Source: Paratrimastix pyriformis (lineage: Eukaryota > Preaxostyla > Paratrimastigidae). Taken from it: DNA of 64,000 nucleotides. The translations under genes and the position numbers were made by a program. Where the stretch lies: NCBI GenBank assembly GCA_027972325.1, contig JAPMOS010000055.1, positions 124,001 to 188,000 of the forward strand. Reading direction: 5' to 3'. The notes below the pieces were generated by a model. That model worked only from the letters and a program-made list of their open reading frames with translations. It did not search any database and was not told where the DNA came from. Positions 11,334 through 21,405 of this stretch are shown here, in pieces (positions within the stretch are counted from its first letter, which is position 1; every line of letters starts with the position of its first letter).

Positions 11334-12430
11334 TCCGAGATCCTCTAAGCCGCTGTCAAATGACACTGGTGATGAAATTCCTACAAAGGAATTGAACAGA
11401 CTGTATGAAAAAGTTTGTTGTTGTGCCAAACGAGCACCGTGGGGTCGAACGAACAGAGGATCGAACTGATTCGTCAGCCCTTTCAACCGCAAAGTCAAAT
11501 CGACCAGTGAATAAATTCCTTCAAAGGAATTAAACAGACTGTACAACAGAGGTTGCTGGCGTGTCGAACGAGGCCCGTGGGGCCGAATGAGCAGAGTATC
11601 AAACTGATTCGCTCAAAACGTGACGTGGTGGTCTGGTGGGCCTGTCAGTGAACGTATGTATCAAGGTTGCTTTGAAACTGAACCGACACCTCAAGCAGGC
11701 ATCCTTCGTCCCGAAGCAATGAGTATTCCAGCGCATGTCACACGGTGACCAGGCACCAACGAACAGTGCCATTCCAAAGGAAACTGGGGTGATACCCCAA
11801 CCGAAAGTCTTTGCGGAGGATGGCGCAAATTGGCCCAAGCCCAACGAGCTCAGCCAGTTCAAAGTAGCACGCAGGACGGTCACGAAAACGGAATAAAGAC
11901 TATCTTTCTTTGCTTTTCCGTTTTGGTTTTCTGATCTTTGTTTGGAAGTTTTGTTTCCTTCCGTTTTGGTTTGTAAAAACAAAATATAAAGCGAGTGCTA
12001 TTGTGACGCCACAGACCCGGAAAGGAGGACCCAGATTCTGAGATTCCAGGTGATTCTTCTCCAGTCCGTCCGGGAAAGTTGAACGGCCGGCAAAGGGCCT
12101 GTAACCCTCACAAAGTAAAACGCGGCGACCCACGAGGAGGTGGGAAGAGAGAGACGCGATGAGTTGATCAATGAGATCAGTCGTTCAAGGCTACAAGGCA
12201 GGGGTTGAAAAGTGACAAGGCGGCCTTGAAAAATCAATTGAAATAAGGCCAGCACTTTCAGAGCGCCAAAGGAGCGGCACGTTGGCCGACATCTCTTAGA
12301 TCATTCCAAAAGTCAACCCAACTCGACGAAACAAAATGCAAGGTCTTCAGAGCTCTCGAGTAACTATTCGAAAATTCTTGAAAAAGCATAGAAACCCGAA
12401 AACCCGGGAATAAAAGATGCGTTGCGATTT
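11334..12430. repeat. Intergenic region with a 138-bp tandem duplication
   Basis: Two copies of a unit containing AAATTCC.(A/T)CAAAGGAATT(G/A)AACAGACTGTA and CGAAC..AGCACCGTGGGG-like sequence lie at about 11370-11480 and 11508-11620. The rest, to about 12430, shows only short frames and nothing I recognise. Confidence 0.5.
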
Positions 12431-12650
12431 GCTTATTGCGCAAAAGGACGAGTCGACTGCCGGCACTGACATGACATGTCAAATTCTTTTGATAAAATTT
12501 TTGGATGTCAGTGCCGTTTTGCGTGCTTGCTGTGCAAGTGTTCACTCTTTCTTGGTTTGGGGCTATCCCACGAAGGCTGTCCCTCGTTCTCCGAACTCGT
12601 GAAGGAGAAAGCCTCCGTCTTCGGCAGTCTAGGTGCTATATCTCCTTGTT
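12431..12650. repeat. Repeat R1, copy 2 (inverted relative to copy 1)
   Basis: About 120 bp from 12437 are the reverse complement of 284-400, including the GGCACTGACATGACATGTC palindrome. They are followed by a half-unit of the fold-back element (GGGGCTATCCCACGAAGG...). Non-coding. It indicates a dispersed family rather than a local duplication, since the copies lie 12 kb apart in opposite orientation. Confidence 0.65.
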
Positions 12651-13270
12651 CTTCATGATAAACACCACACAATGCAGAAAAGTCACAAGTCAAACCCAGG
12701 TGAAAGCACTTGGAAACATCTCAAAAAAAGTGTCCTGGGTGGAGAACAGGTGGTGTTCTGACATCATCCCAAGTGTTTTTTCGATGAAACTCATCGATTT
12801 ACATCATCAGAACCGGTATCGCGATGTTTGTCGGGGGTACTCAAATCCATACCGGCGGTATGGATTTTCAATAGAAATCGAATTTTTCGAGGTGGTGTTC
12901 CGACATCATCCCAGTGTTTTTTCGATGAAACTCATCGATTTGCATCATCAGAACCCGTATCGCGATGTTTGTCGGGGGTACTAAAATCCATACCGGCGGT
13001 ATGGATTTTCAATAGAAATCGAATTTTTCGAGGTGGTGTTCTGACATCATCCCAAGTGTTTTTTCGATGAAACTCATCGATTTGCATCATCAGAACCCGT
13101 ATCACGATGTTTGTCGGGGGTACTGAGTCGACAGCCGAAGTCGAGGCAGGATAGGTGCTATATCTCCTTGTTCTTCATGATAAACACCACACAATGCAGA
13201 AAAAAGTCACAAGTCAAACCCAGGTGAAAGCACTTGGAAACATCTCAAAAAAGTGCCCTGGGTGGAGAAC
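12628..13270. repeat. Direct repeat pair of about 118 bp
   Basis: The block starting AGGTGCTATATCTCCTTG at about 12630-12747 (through TCACAAGTCAAACCCAGG and AAGTGTCCTGGGTGGAGAAC) recurs at about 13152-13270 with very few differences. The second copy lies inside the MITE at 13125-13915. The first lies outside it, just before the 142-bp tandem array. Another partial TTCGGCAGTCTAGGTGCTAT occurs at about 13958. This suggests a second, related MITE remnant to the left. Confidence 0.6.
12748..13122. repeat. 142-bp tandem repeat, about 2.6 copies
   Basis: Units begin with AGGTGGTGTT at about 12748, 12890 and 13032. Each contains TTTTTTCGATGAAACTCATCGA and the near-perfect palindrome AAATCCATACC-GGC-GGTATGGATTT. 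Units are almost identical, so the array is young. The frame running through it is only the translation of the repeat. Confidence 0.85.
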
Positions 13271-13915
13271 CGGTCAGGATGGACATGGGTCGACCGGTGG
13301 TCGATAGGGTTGGTTCGACCGAAAAAAAAAACCAATCCTAAAATAAAAATCGTATGGTCACGACGGGCAGCGTGTCCAATACGTGTCCATAAATCACAAC
13401 AAAAATCGGAGAGAGAGGTCAAAGGGAGCCAAGAACATCGGGCGAAAAGAAAAAATTTAACACGCATCGGAAGGGGTGAGATTCGGGGTTAACGGCCCGA
13501 GATTCGGCAAATCTCCGATCTCCGAAACCGTTAAGGTAATTGCGGGCCAACGGTCCATGATCGAACCGTGAAGTGACCCCGATTTGGGCTCCGGAAGGGG
13601 TCCCAAGAGAGGGTAAAAAAGCACGGATGTCGAAATCACAACAGAGCAAAAGTTGAAAAAATGAGATCTGAAATTTCCCGCCCAATTCCAGTACTTAAGG
13701 GGGCGCCCCGGACCAGCACAGTGCCTTCGTTTTGGAGTGGTGTTCTCCGTACGAGTCGCGGCAGAGGCGGCCGGTTGAAATGGCGTACGAACCCCGTCAG
13801 TAGCAGCAGGATGGGTGCGGGTGGGTTCAGCGCTCAAGGGAGAAGCAGATAAATCAAAATCAGCAGACAAGAGGGAGGGTAGCACCTATCCTGCCTCGAC
13901 TTCGGCTGTCGACTC
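13125..13915. mobile_element. 791-bp non-autonomous DNA transposon (MITE)
   Basis: Perfect 34-bp terminal inverted repeats begin GAGTCGACAGCCGAAG and end CTTCGGCTGTCGACTC. They are flanked by a 3-bp ACT target duplication (13122-13124 and 13916-13918). There is no transposase inside. A 3-bp duplication would suit the PIF/Harbinger superfamily, although ACT is not the usual TWA target, so the superfamily is uncertain. Perfect ends imply recent mobility. Confidence 0.8.
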
Positions 13916-14169
13916 ACTATCCATCGTAGACTCAGGATAGCAGCCGACAGCCTCCGTCTTCGGCAGTCTAGGTGCTATCACATGCAGAGAGTCCTGGGAG
14001 AAAAGCAAAAAACAGAAAAACCCACAGCAGCGCAGCATCTAGTCGGCTGGCCGCAGACAAGAAGGAAAAAATGAAAATTCCCAGAAAGGCATGCCAAAAC
14101 CAGCATCTAGTCGGCCGGCGGCAGCCGGAGAAACACAGAAAACAAAAAGCAGACAAGTGGCGCGGCAGC

Positions 14170-14247
14170 TCAAAAGCACTCGCCGGCGGGCAGGCTGGAC
14201 GAATCCGCCTCGGGCTCGTCGTTCTCGTCGTCGTCATCAGACGGCCT
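14170..14247 (-). pseudogene. Host reading frame split by chromovirus 2, 3' part
   Basis: On the minus strand the frame left of the retrotransposon encodes an acidic tail (SDDDDENDEPEADSSS...) ending with TGA at 14170-14172. It is in phase with the GC-rich frame on the other side of the insertion (19555-19738) when one GCCT duplication is counted. The composition (acidic run, Ser-rich) looks like a disordered C-terminus of a nuclear protein. The function is unknown. This is a host-type sequence interrupted by the insertion. Confidence 0.35.
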
Positions 14248-14332
14248 TGTGGGCAGGGTGGGTGCAGAGAGGGTGCCTGCACGAGTATATTACCCAGGAG
14301 AACTCTCCTATTCCAAACGCCTAACACGCACA
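14248..14332 (-). repeat. 3' LTR of chromovirus 2
   Basis: This 85-bp LTR starts TGTGCGTGTTAGGCG and ends CACCCTGCCCACA in minus sense. It is identical to the other LTR and is among the shortest that I would expect for this superfamily. Confidence 0.92.
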
Positions 14333-14461
14333 CTACCCCCCTTCGAGACGAAGACACAGGTGAGGGAGAGGAAGGGGAATGGAAACAAAGGCAGGGCGAA
14401 GAAGACGGATGGAATAGACAAAACAAAGGGAAAGAAGTTCGGCTTTACGAACGACAAGTCC

Positions 14462-15800
14462 AGACCCCTACCCCTTCCCCCTCGTGGCCTTGCGAGCCCG
14501 ACGGGGCTGGCCACGGGGCTGGGGCCGGGGCCGATCCTCCGAACCAGGCCGGGCATCAGGGTGAGCCCGGACGTATTCCTCCACCTGTACGTTCCCAGCA
14601 CAGTTCTCGTACGGCTCCCAAGTCTCATCGGCGTCGGGATAGCCGAGCCAATGCACCAGGAACTCAAGGGCAGGTTGGCGACGGTGACTCCGGACAAACT
14701 CCACAAAGAACTCCCCCTTCGCAGCGGCCACCTCGCGAAGATCATTCTCGGACATGTCGCCCTGGAAAAAACGACGGAGCCGCGAGGCGGCAAAGACAGT
14801 CTCGATCCCCGAGACCAGATCACGGAGCCGGTAACTCACAGGCGACTCGCGAGAGACAACCTGGTACGGCCCACGCCACACCGAAGCAAGCTTGTTGGGC
14901 GCAGGCCAAGAAACCAGGACGAACTCGGCCGGATCATACTCAGCCTTCGGCCGACGGGCCACGCGCTGGAGATACGCGCGGCGGCGTCCCTCGTACGCCT
15001 TGCGCTCCGCCTCAGCAAAACGGGCGACAATAGTCTGGAGCTGGGCCGATCGGCGAGCAGCAAAGCCAAAGGATCATCAGCGAGCACAGAGCGAAACCCC
15101 AGCTCTTGCTGAATCGGCAACCGCATCTTGAACCCGTGGACGGCCTCAAAAGGCGAAAGTCCAGTCACACGGTTCGGAGCAGAATTAATGGCAAAAGAGA
15201 CAGGCTCCAGGATGGTATCCCACTCCACATCAGCAGCATGATTGTCGAGCAGGAGCGCTCGGACCGCATCCAGAACGGTTTCGTTTTGCCTCTCCACCAA
15301 ACCATGACCAGTCGGCGCATGGGCCAGAGATATGGTGATCAACCCGAAGAGACTCCACGACCTGGTGAAAAGCTCCGGACGCAAAGTGCGGGCCGCCATC
15401 AGAGCAAATTGAAAGAGGAACCCCATGGCGCGAAATCCACGAGAGGAGTCCCAAAACTGCTGACTGAGCGGTGGCATCAGGAAAGCGGAGACCTCGGTCA
15501 GGCGAGACCAGCGATCAACGACAGTGAGCATACACGGATCCCGCCGACGTCTTCGGCAGGGGCCCAATGAAATCAAGTTGCAGAGACGAGAAAGGACTCC
15601 CAGCTGGTGTCGTCAGAAGATCAGCAGGAGCATCCGGCTTGCGGGCTGCAAGTTGGCACCCCACACAAGACCGGACAAACTTGGCAACATCCTCCTCATC
15701 GTGGGGCCAGGTGACCGCCTGATGCAAACGATAGGCGGTCCGTTGGATTCCGCCATGGCCGGAAAGTGGGAGCGAATGGGCACATGTCAAGAGGCGCGAC
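14462..15800 (-). pseudogene. Integrase and chromodomain, chromovirus 2
   Basis: The zinc-binding region shows HSLPLSGHGG...VRSCVGCQ near 15640-15790. The core shows LQLDFIGPLPK (first Asp), CSDGGPHFAS (second Asp) and GHGLVERQNE (Glu). The C-terminal part has LASVWRGPYQV and then a clear chromodomain (FLVHWLGYPDADETWEPYENC) followed by an Arg/Pro-rich basic tail. The chromodomain is a better match to the family than that of chromovirus 1. Part of a broken element. Confidence 0.88.
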
Positions 15801-15959
15801 ACACAATCATCCGGAGGTCGCTCCTCAAGGACCCAGCGGCCATCGACAATTCGGTGCTTCAAAGGCGACAACAGCTTCACCAAAGGAAGATCATCGACGG
15901 AAAACCCATCGGGAAGCTCGTGAGGAGAAGCAAGATCGGGCAAAGGTGGCTGTTCAACC

Positions 15960-17240
15960 AGGGGACCATCCTTGTCATCGTCGACCACAACCACCCGAAC
16001 CCCAGGTGGTGCGTCACGACAAACCGGCAGGGGAGGGTCCACAGGAGCAATGAGTCTGCTCAGCAAGTCAGCAATGAAGTTCCCAGAGCCAGGCTCATAG
16101 CGAACAGTCAGAGCATACGTGGCAAGCTGAGCGCGCCAGCGGTGAACACGATCACTGGTGGAATCACTGGTGCCGAAGCTCAAGTTCCGGTGATCGGTCG
16201 TCGCCACAATAGGGCCATGCAGATAGCCCCTGAGCTTGTGCAACGCCCAAACCAAGGCGAGAGTCTCTTGTTCAAGCGTGGAGTAGCGTCTCCGCGGGGT
16301 CAGCTGCCTCCCGCGAAGCATACGGTCTCCACCGGACGGCCAGGTGGATATTGAAGGAGGACCGCGCCAATCCCCTTCTGAGAAGCATCCGTCCGGATCT
16401 CCAGCCGCGCCTGAGGGTCAGGGTGATGGAGCACAGGCGCGCGCGACAACAGGGTCTTCAGCTTGCTGAAAGACTCCCGGCACTCCGCGTTCCAGTGAAA
16501 GCGCTGGCCCTTCTTCAAAAGAGGAAGCATCGGAGCCAAAAGACGGTAATGTCCAGGGAGGTACGGGATGTAGTACTGGATCGTCCCCACAAGACTGCGC
16601 AGTTCAGCCACGTTGCAAGGGTCACGCAGCTGCAGGAAAGGGCAGCACGCTCCGGGTCAGGACGAGTCCCATCCGGGCCAAGGAGCAAACCCAGATAAGA
16701 CAACTCCTTGGGGCCAATGATGGCCTTCTTGACATTCAGACGAAGGCGGTGAAGTGCGGCTCGTTCCAATGCACGTCGCAGGCCAGAAAGGAATTCAGGA
16801 AAATCCCGTCCTCCAATACCCAGGTCGTCTTGATAGACAACCGTCCGGGCCAAATTGGAGAAAATGGTTGAGGTCTGCCTCTGGAAGTAGGAGGGCCCCG
16901 AAACGACTCCAAAGGGCAGGCGAAGAAACTCAAATTGTCCATGGCTCGAGGTGAACGAGAGCAGCGGAACGCTTTCTGGGGCCACCGGCGCTTGATTGAA
17001 CCCGGCACTGAGATCAAAAGAGGCCAAGTAACCACAGCCCCGAAAACCGAAGTCAAATCGTTGACCATCGGCAACGGGAAAGCCTCCTGAGCAGTCCGGG
17101 AATTGAGTTGAGAAAAGTCCACACAAAGTCTCCAGCCGCCACCACGCTTGGGGCGACTGTCAGTGGAGCAGCCCAGACGCTCCGTGATGGACGTATAACT
17201 CCGGCAGAGAGCCAATCATCAATTTGTCTCTTCACGAAGG
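15960..17240 (-). pseudogene. Reverse transcriptase and RNase H, chromovirus 2
   Basis: RT signatures include GYLASFDLSAGFNQAPV (motif A), GQFEFLRLPFGVVSGPSYFQ, VVYQDDLGI (YQDD catalytic motif) and KELSYLGLLLGPDGT. RNase H shows LEIRTDASQKGIGAVLLQ, YSTLEQETLALVWAL and ATTDHRNLSF. These are textbook Metaviridae pol motifs, on the minus strand between protease and integrase. Confidence 0.9.
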
Positions 17241-17679
17241 CCTCCTTTTCCCCGTGAAAACGCCGGAGGGGTCGAGACAGGGCTGGCTCCGGGCAAGAGC
17301 TGGACCCGAAAAGGCTCCATCACAGCGGGGAAGAGGTGAGTCCCCCGAAAAGATGCGCATACTCGCCGAGAAGGTCGGTAACCTGCTGGGCCTCAGGGTC
17401 GGTGAGAACATCACGGCGAACAACAGGAAGGGTCGGTGCAGCCTTCCCAAGGTGAGGCTGTTCAGAAGCGGGTGCAATCCACACAGGCGAGGATTCCGAG
17501 ACTCCGGAAGGCGGAGTGGCAAGAGTGGCGATGCGCGGAGCAGCAAGAGCAAGGGCGGCCAAATCTGGCTGGCCGTCAGAATCAAGAGCACCAAGGGGAC
17601 CGGCCAAAACCAAGCGTCCCACAATGGCCTCACCACCATAATCATCATCACCCAGATCGTTGTCGTCATCATCAACAGG

Positions 17680-17994
17680 GATGTTGAGAGGAGTGATGGT
17701 TGGAGTATCACCAAGAACAAGGCCATGCCCGCGCAATTCAGAGAGACCAACCAAGATCAACGGGTCACGACCCAGATGGTACAAGACGGCCTGTTGAGGC
17801 TTGCATTCGGGGCTCAGCCTCAAAGTAACGGGACTGAAACGCTGAACAGAAGTACGACTGCCATCAGCGAGCAATACCGAGCGAACCGGGCCGTCCTCCA
17901 CGACCGGTAGTGCCAGATCATGCGCAAAAGCCGGTGAGATAACGGAAATCATTGCGCCAGTGTCCAGGAGAGCGGGCGCGGACACCCCGTTCAC
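17680..17994 (-). pseudogene. Retropepsin-like protease, chromovirus 2
   Basis: APALLDTGAMISVIS carries the DTG active-site triad. It is followed by VLLADGSRTSV (flap side) and RDPLILVGLSELRGHG (the hydrophobic ILG-type motif). It sits between gag and RT and would process the polyprotein. Confidence 0.82.
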
Positions 17995-18344
17995 AACAAC
18001 CGTTGTGGTAAGCTGAGGTCAAGCTTCCCGAAAGATGGGAAAGTGACAGCGGTGGTAGCTGCCCCAGAGCATGGAGTGGTGGCCACAACAGAAGCTGAAG
18101 GTGCGGGGTGCCAGCCGGTACGACAGAGGTGACAGGCCCAACAGGAGTGGGAGGAACCCCAGCCGGTGGTGGACAGGCTTGGAGAAGCCGCAAGTGAGCC
18201 GGGTTCCGCGAACGGCGTGGGTACCGTCCGCCACCGAAAGTGGGAGCCGATGTGGTGGAAGTACCCAAAGGGGCTGGAGACGTCGAAGGAGGTGGAGCAG
18301 GAGCAGGTGGACGGTTGGGGGCCAACCTCGGGGCCCCGTTGTTC

Positions 18345-19404
18345 TCAGGATGATACCTGCTCCGTCCGGGAATTCCATGATCGTTGCCCGGACAATCCGA
18401 GATCACATGACCGGGGAATGACACCATGTGCAAAGCCCCTGGTCACGAAGGCGGCTACGCTCGACGGAGCCCCGCGAAGTCGGATGCGGGGGGACCGAGG
18501 CAGTGGCCGGAGGAGACGGAGTCGGAGGTTGAAAAGGAACACGGCCGGCGAAAGCACGTTCACGGTGATGGCCATGGCCGAAGGAGTGGCCGAAAACAGG
18601 GCGAGGAGCGGTCGTGACACCTCGTGACAGATGGAGCGCTGCAGCCTCGTCAAGTCTCTGCGCAAGATCGCGCACGCGCTCGACCGCTCGATGCAACTCG
18701 GTTTCCTGATCCAGGGCCGCCAGCTCCTGAGCGGCCTGTTCGGCAGGCGTCTTCGCAACCCCGGCAGAAGTACCCGCGGGGTCAGAACCAGAAGTGGCCG
18801 GAACAGAAGTGGCAGAAGCCAAAGGAGCTGGCTTCTCGTCCTCAGACGAAGACGAAGAGGAATCATCGTCCGAAGAAGGAGACGCGGCGCAACCAACAAG
18901 GAACTCATCCTTGACCATGTCGCCAAAGAAACCGCGGAAAGACTTGAGAAAGAGCTTCGCGGCGGCCTCAGCCGGGAACTTCAACCCATCAACAAACCTG
19001 AGGAACTTCCAAATATGTTCCTCAAGTGAGAAGGCGATTTGCTCAGACGTCGGTGGAGGAGAAAAAACAAGCGATGCCAAAAGACGAGTTCGGAGAAAAT
19101 TTGATTTCGGTCGAGAGATGTCGTAAAGCGAATCAAAGAGATCTTCACAAGAATCGAAGCAATGTTGATTGTAACGCAAAAGAATACCCACCGCAGAAGG
19201 AGGGACCAATTGCCTCAAATCAACAGGAAGGCCATCAATCGATCCAATAGTCTGTGAGATGGTGTCCTCAAATCTCACACACTCTTCAAAGTTCAAGATG
19301 TTGCGGAGGCGAGGAAGACTCGGCAAAGGTGAAACAAAAGCTTCCGGCTTCATGCTCCGAATCTTCGACGGCAAAAGAATGGTGGCGAATTTCTGTCTAG
19401 ACAT
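18345..19404 (-). pseudogene. Gag of chromovirus 2
   Basis: The likely start is MSRQKFATILLP near 19404. The segment has a helical capsid-like region (LFDSLYDISRPKSNFLRTRLLASLVF resembles LFDITRPKDAHSRVALLDRLLF of chromovirus 1), a Ser/acidic-rich linker and a long helix, then a Pro-rich basic region with a partial zinc knuckle (CTWCHS). The frame is broken towards its C-terminus. Confidence 0.8.
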
Positions 19405-19469
19405 GGTGTAACGGTTACCAGGCACTAGTTGAAATCAAGAAAAAAAGGAGAAGTGCCCAGTATCGATAC

Positions 19470-19554
19470 TGTGGGCAGGGTGGGTGCAGAGAGGGTGCCT
19501 GCACGAGTATATTACCCAGGAGAACTCTCCTATTCCAAACGCCTAACACGCACA
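19470..19554 (-). repeat. 5' LTR of chromovirus 2
   Basis: It is identical to 14248-14332. The perfect palindrome GTATCGATAC (19460-19469) abuts its internal edge, at the primer-binding position. The outer side carries the GCCT duplication. Confidence 0.92.
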
Positions 19555-19738
19555 GCCTGGCCCAGAGAGCGCTCCGGCGGCGGCGGCGCGGAGCAGAAGG
19601 CGCCCTGCTCGAGCGGCGGCGAGCAGGCGCAGCAGGCGTGCTCGTGGCATCGCCCGAAGGACTCGCCTCATCGGACACGTCGTCGTCGCAGATCACAACG
19701 CGCTGGCGTGGCGGAGCGGCCGGGCGGTGACGCGGCAT
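19555..19738 (-). pseudogene. Host reading frame split by chromovirus 2, 5' part
   Basis: A GC-rich minus-strand frame from an ATG at 19738 reads MPRHRPAAPPRQRVVICDDD and continues with Ser/Ala/Pro- and Arg-rich sequence to the retrotransposon edge. It stays in phase with the acidic segment at 14170-14247. The open frame also extends upstream of this ATG towards 19890 (Pro-rich), so the start is uncertain. No known domain is visible. Low complexity means it could also be chance. Confidence 0.35.
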
Positions 19739-19892
19739 GGCCGCCGACAGCGAGAGCGACGAAGCAGGCGAGCCTGGCGGCAGGGGCGGAGGCGGAGGCG
19801 CCGGACGCACGGCCTGGACGAGATCCGTGGCGGCGAGCGGCGCGGCGGCGCCAGGGGCACGGGGCGGCGGCGGCGGCGGCGCCGGGGCACGC
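19739..19892. other. GC-rich host DNA abutting Polinton-like copy A1
   Basis: Composition drops sharply from GC-rich (GGCGGCGGC runs) to AT-rich at about 19885-19895, marking the left junction of A1. No terminal inverted repeat or target duplication of the element is visible here, so A1 is probably truncated or rearranged at its left end. Confidence 0.6.
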
Positions 19893-20993
19893 AAGCCTAA
19901 GATTGTAACGGACCCGGTAGTAATCAAGCCGAATCGTCAAATATCATTTGGAAGTGTCGCACAGTTTGACATTAATAAATACAGCGGACTACTCTCAGGT
20001 AATGACATACACCTACACATCAGACTCGGAGCTACTACAGCATCAGCCGGCACGGTGACTTACGTAGGTGGATACATGATGAAGCTCATCAAATCCCTTA
20101 AGTTTAAGCACCAAGGACGTGAAATATACAAGTTGGACAGTGCAGGTATATATCAATATTACCAGCGTGCCATACAGGAACGCAAATCACTGATGATGCA
20201 GAACGCACGTATTGGAGCAACCGGCACAGACATTGATCCATCGCAACAACAGGAAGGACTGATTTACATACCAAATCCATTCATTGACTTTAACCCTCTA
20301 CGGCTCGACATCTTACAAGCAAATCCATATTTTGAAGTAGAAATTGCCCCTATATCAGAAATAGCATCATCTTCCACAGTTGGAGCTACATTAACCAACA
20401 CTTTTCTCGATGTTGAACTCGTAGCTAACTACATGACAATGCATGAAGATGAGAAGAAGGCAATTCTACGAAGCAGTATGGATGAAGCAGGAATGGTTAC
20501 AGTACAGAATGAATTCGTTGATTCAACCAAGTATCTAATTTCACAAGGTGCCACATCAATAACATGTGACCTACCATTCGATGAAGTTGAGTATCTGTCA
20601 ATGTATCTGTCTGATGACACGACAGGAGCACCATTCACCGGAACAGCCTATATCTCGGAATATCACCTTTCTGTTGACAACAAGAACTATCCAGATACAG
20701 CCATCAGTGCTAAATCGCAAGAATTCCAACAGATGATGTATTTCCGCAAGGCATTTGACAAGAACATCTACACTCTACGCTTTTCAGGACTACCAAGCAA
20801 AGATGACGATATTGAATCATATGGTAATGTGTATGGTACCATTGTGCTAAAAGAGTATTCTAACCCTAAATTAGTCGTGACTTTCACAGCAGGATTGCCT
20901 CACAACTGTACTTTGAATGTATTAGCTTACGGACGGGCATGGTATCGATATAACACAAAACAGGGCACTTTGACTGTAGAACACAAAAACTAA
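19893..20993 (+). CDS. Major capsid-like protein of A1
   Basis: About 365 residues of AT-rich coding sequence begin at the composition junction (KPKIVTDPVVIKPNRQ) and end with AWYRYNTKQGTLTVEHKN. Features such as GGYMMKLIKSLKF near the front, a long beta-rich body and a final segment of the type LPHNCTLNVLAYGRAWYRY resemble double jelly-roll capsid proteins of Polintons, adintoviruses and virophages. The last 120 residues are repeated almost exactly in copy A2 (33035-33388). The open frame extends left into GC-rich host DNA, so the true start is unclear. The fold is inferred, not proved. Confidence 0.65.
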   Translation, partial: KPKIVTDPVVIKPNRQISFGSVAQFDINKYSGLLSGNDIHLHIRLGATTASAGTVTYVGGYMMKLIKSLKFKHQGREIYKLDSAGIYQYYQRAIQERKSLMMQNARIGATGTDIDPSQQQEGLIYIPNPFIDFNPLRLDILQANPYFEVEIAPISEIASSSTVGATLTNTFLDVELVANYMTMHEDEKKAILRSSMDEAGMVTVQNEFVDSTKYLISQGATSITCDLPFDEVEYLSMYLSDDTTGAPFTGTAYISEYHLSVDNKNYPDTAISAKSQEFQQMMYFRKAFDKNIYTLRFSGLPSKDDDIESYGNVYGTIVLKEYSNPKLVVTFTAGLPHNCTLNVLAYGRAWYRYNTKQGTLTVEHKN

Positions 20994-21405
20994 GTGATTC
21001 AACTCGGTAGAACCCGTTAGTTATGTAAGGAAACATGTAGGAATGAAGAAAAAGTCACACCTTCAGGTTTCTCACCTTTGACATGAGATATCACTTTTTG
21101 ACATCGACTCGAAGTGCTGTGACAGTACCACATCTGAGCATGAAAAATCACTGTTTCCTATGTTTAAAATAAGCCCAGACACTTACATTTAGTGTCAGGA
21201 CAACGATTTGGATAAAAGGAAGAAGTTCAGTTTGTATTGAAAATTGAACGCGTCAAAACTTGTGCAGCCCCGTGCACGTTAAGTAACTGTCAGATTTCTT
21301 AGCAAATGTCGAGCTATATTATTCATATGGTGCTGTTTCGAAAAAGCCGTGGCTGTGAACGTCGATCTACGCTCTGTCACGAGTTACCGTTTTGCATAGG
21401 CAAAA

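Larger units (their letters stand above)
14248..19554 (-). mobile_element. Ty3/gypsy chromovirus 2 (LTR retrotransposon)
   Basis: It is bounded by identical 85-bp LTRs (14248-14332 and 19470-19554) and a GCCT duplication (14244-14247 and 19555-19558). The minus-strand order is LTR, gag, protease, RT, RNase H, integrase, chromodomain, LTR. A purine tract (AAGGGGGG in minus sense) precedes the 3' LTR. It is related to chromovirus 1 but clearly diverged in protein sequence. The coding region is broken, with roughly half a dozen apparent disruptions. LTR identity suggests recent insertion. Confidence 0.93.

Noticed and set aside
12828-13070. 80-residue repeated protein in the 142-bp array
   Set aside because: It arises from the tandem repeat length and frame and has no start context or domain.
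19737-19892. Gly/Ala-rich N-terminal extension of the capsid-like protein
   Set aside because: It lies in GC-rich host DNA left of the composition border, so it is an accidental fusion and not part of the capsid gene.
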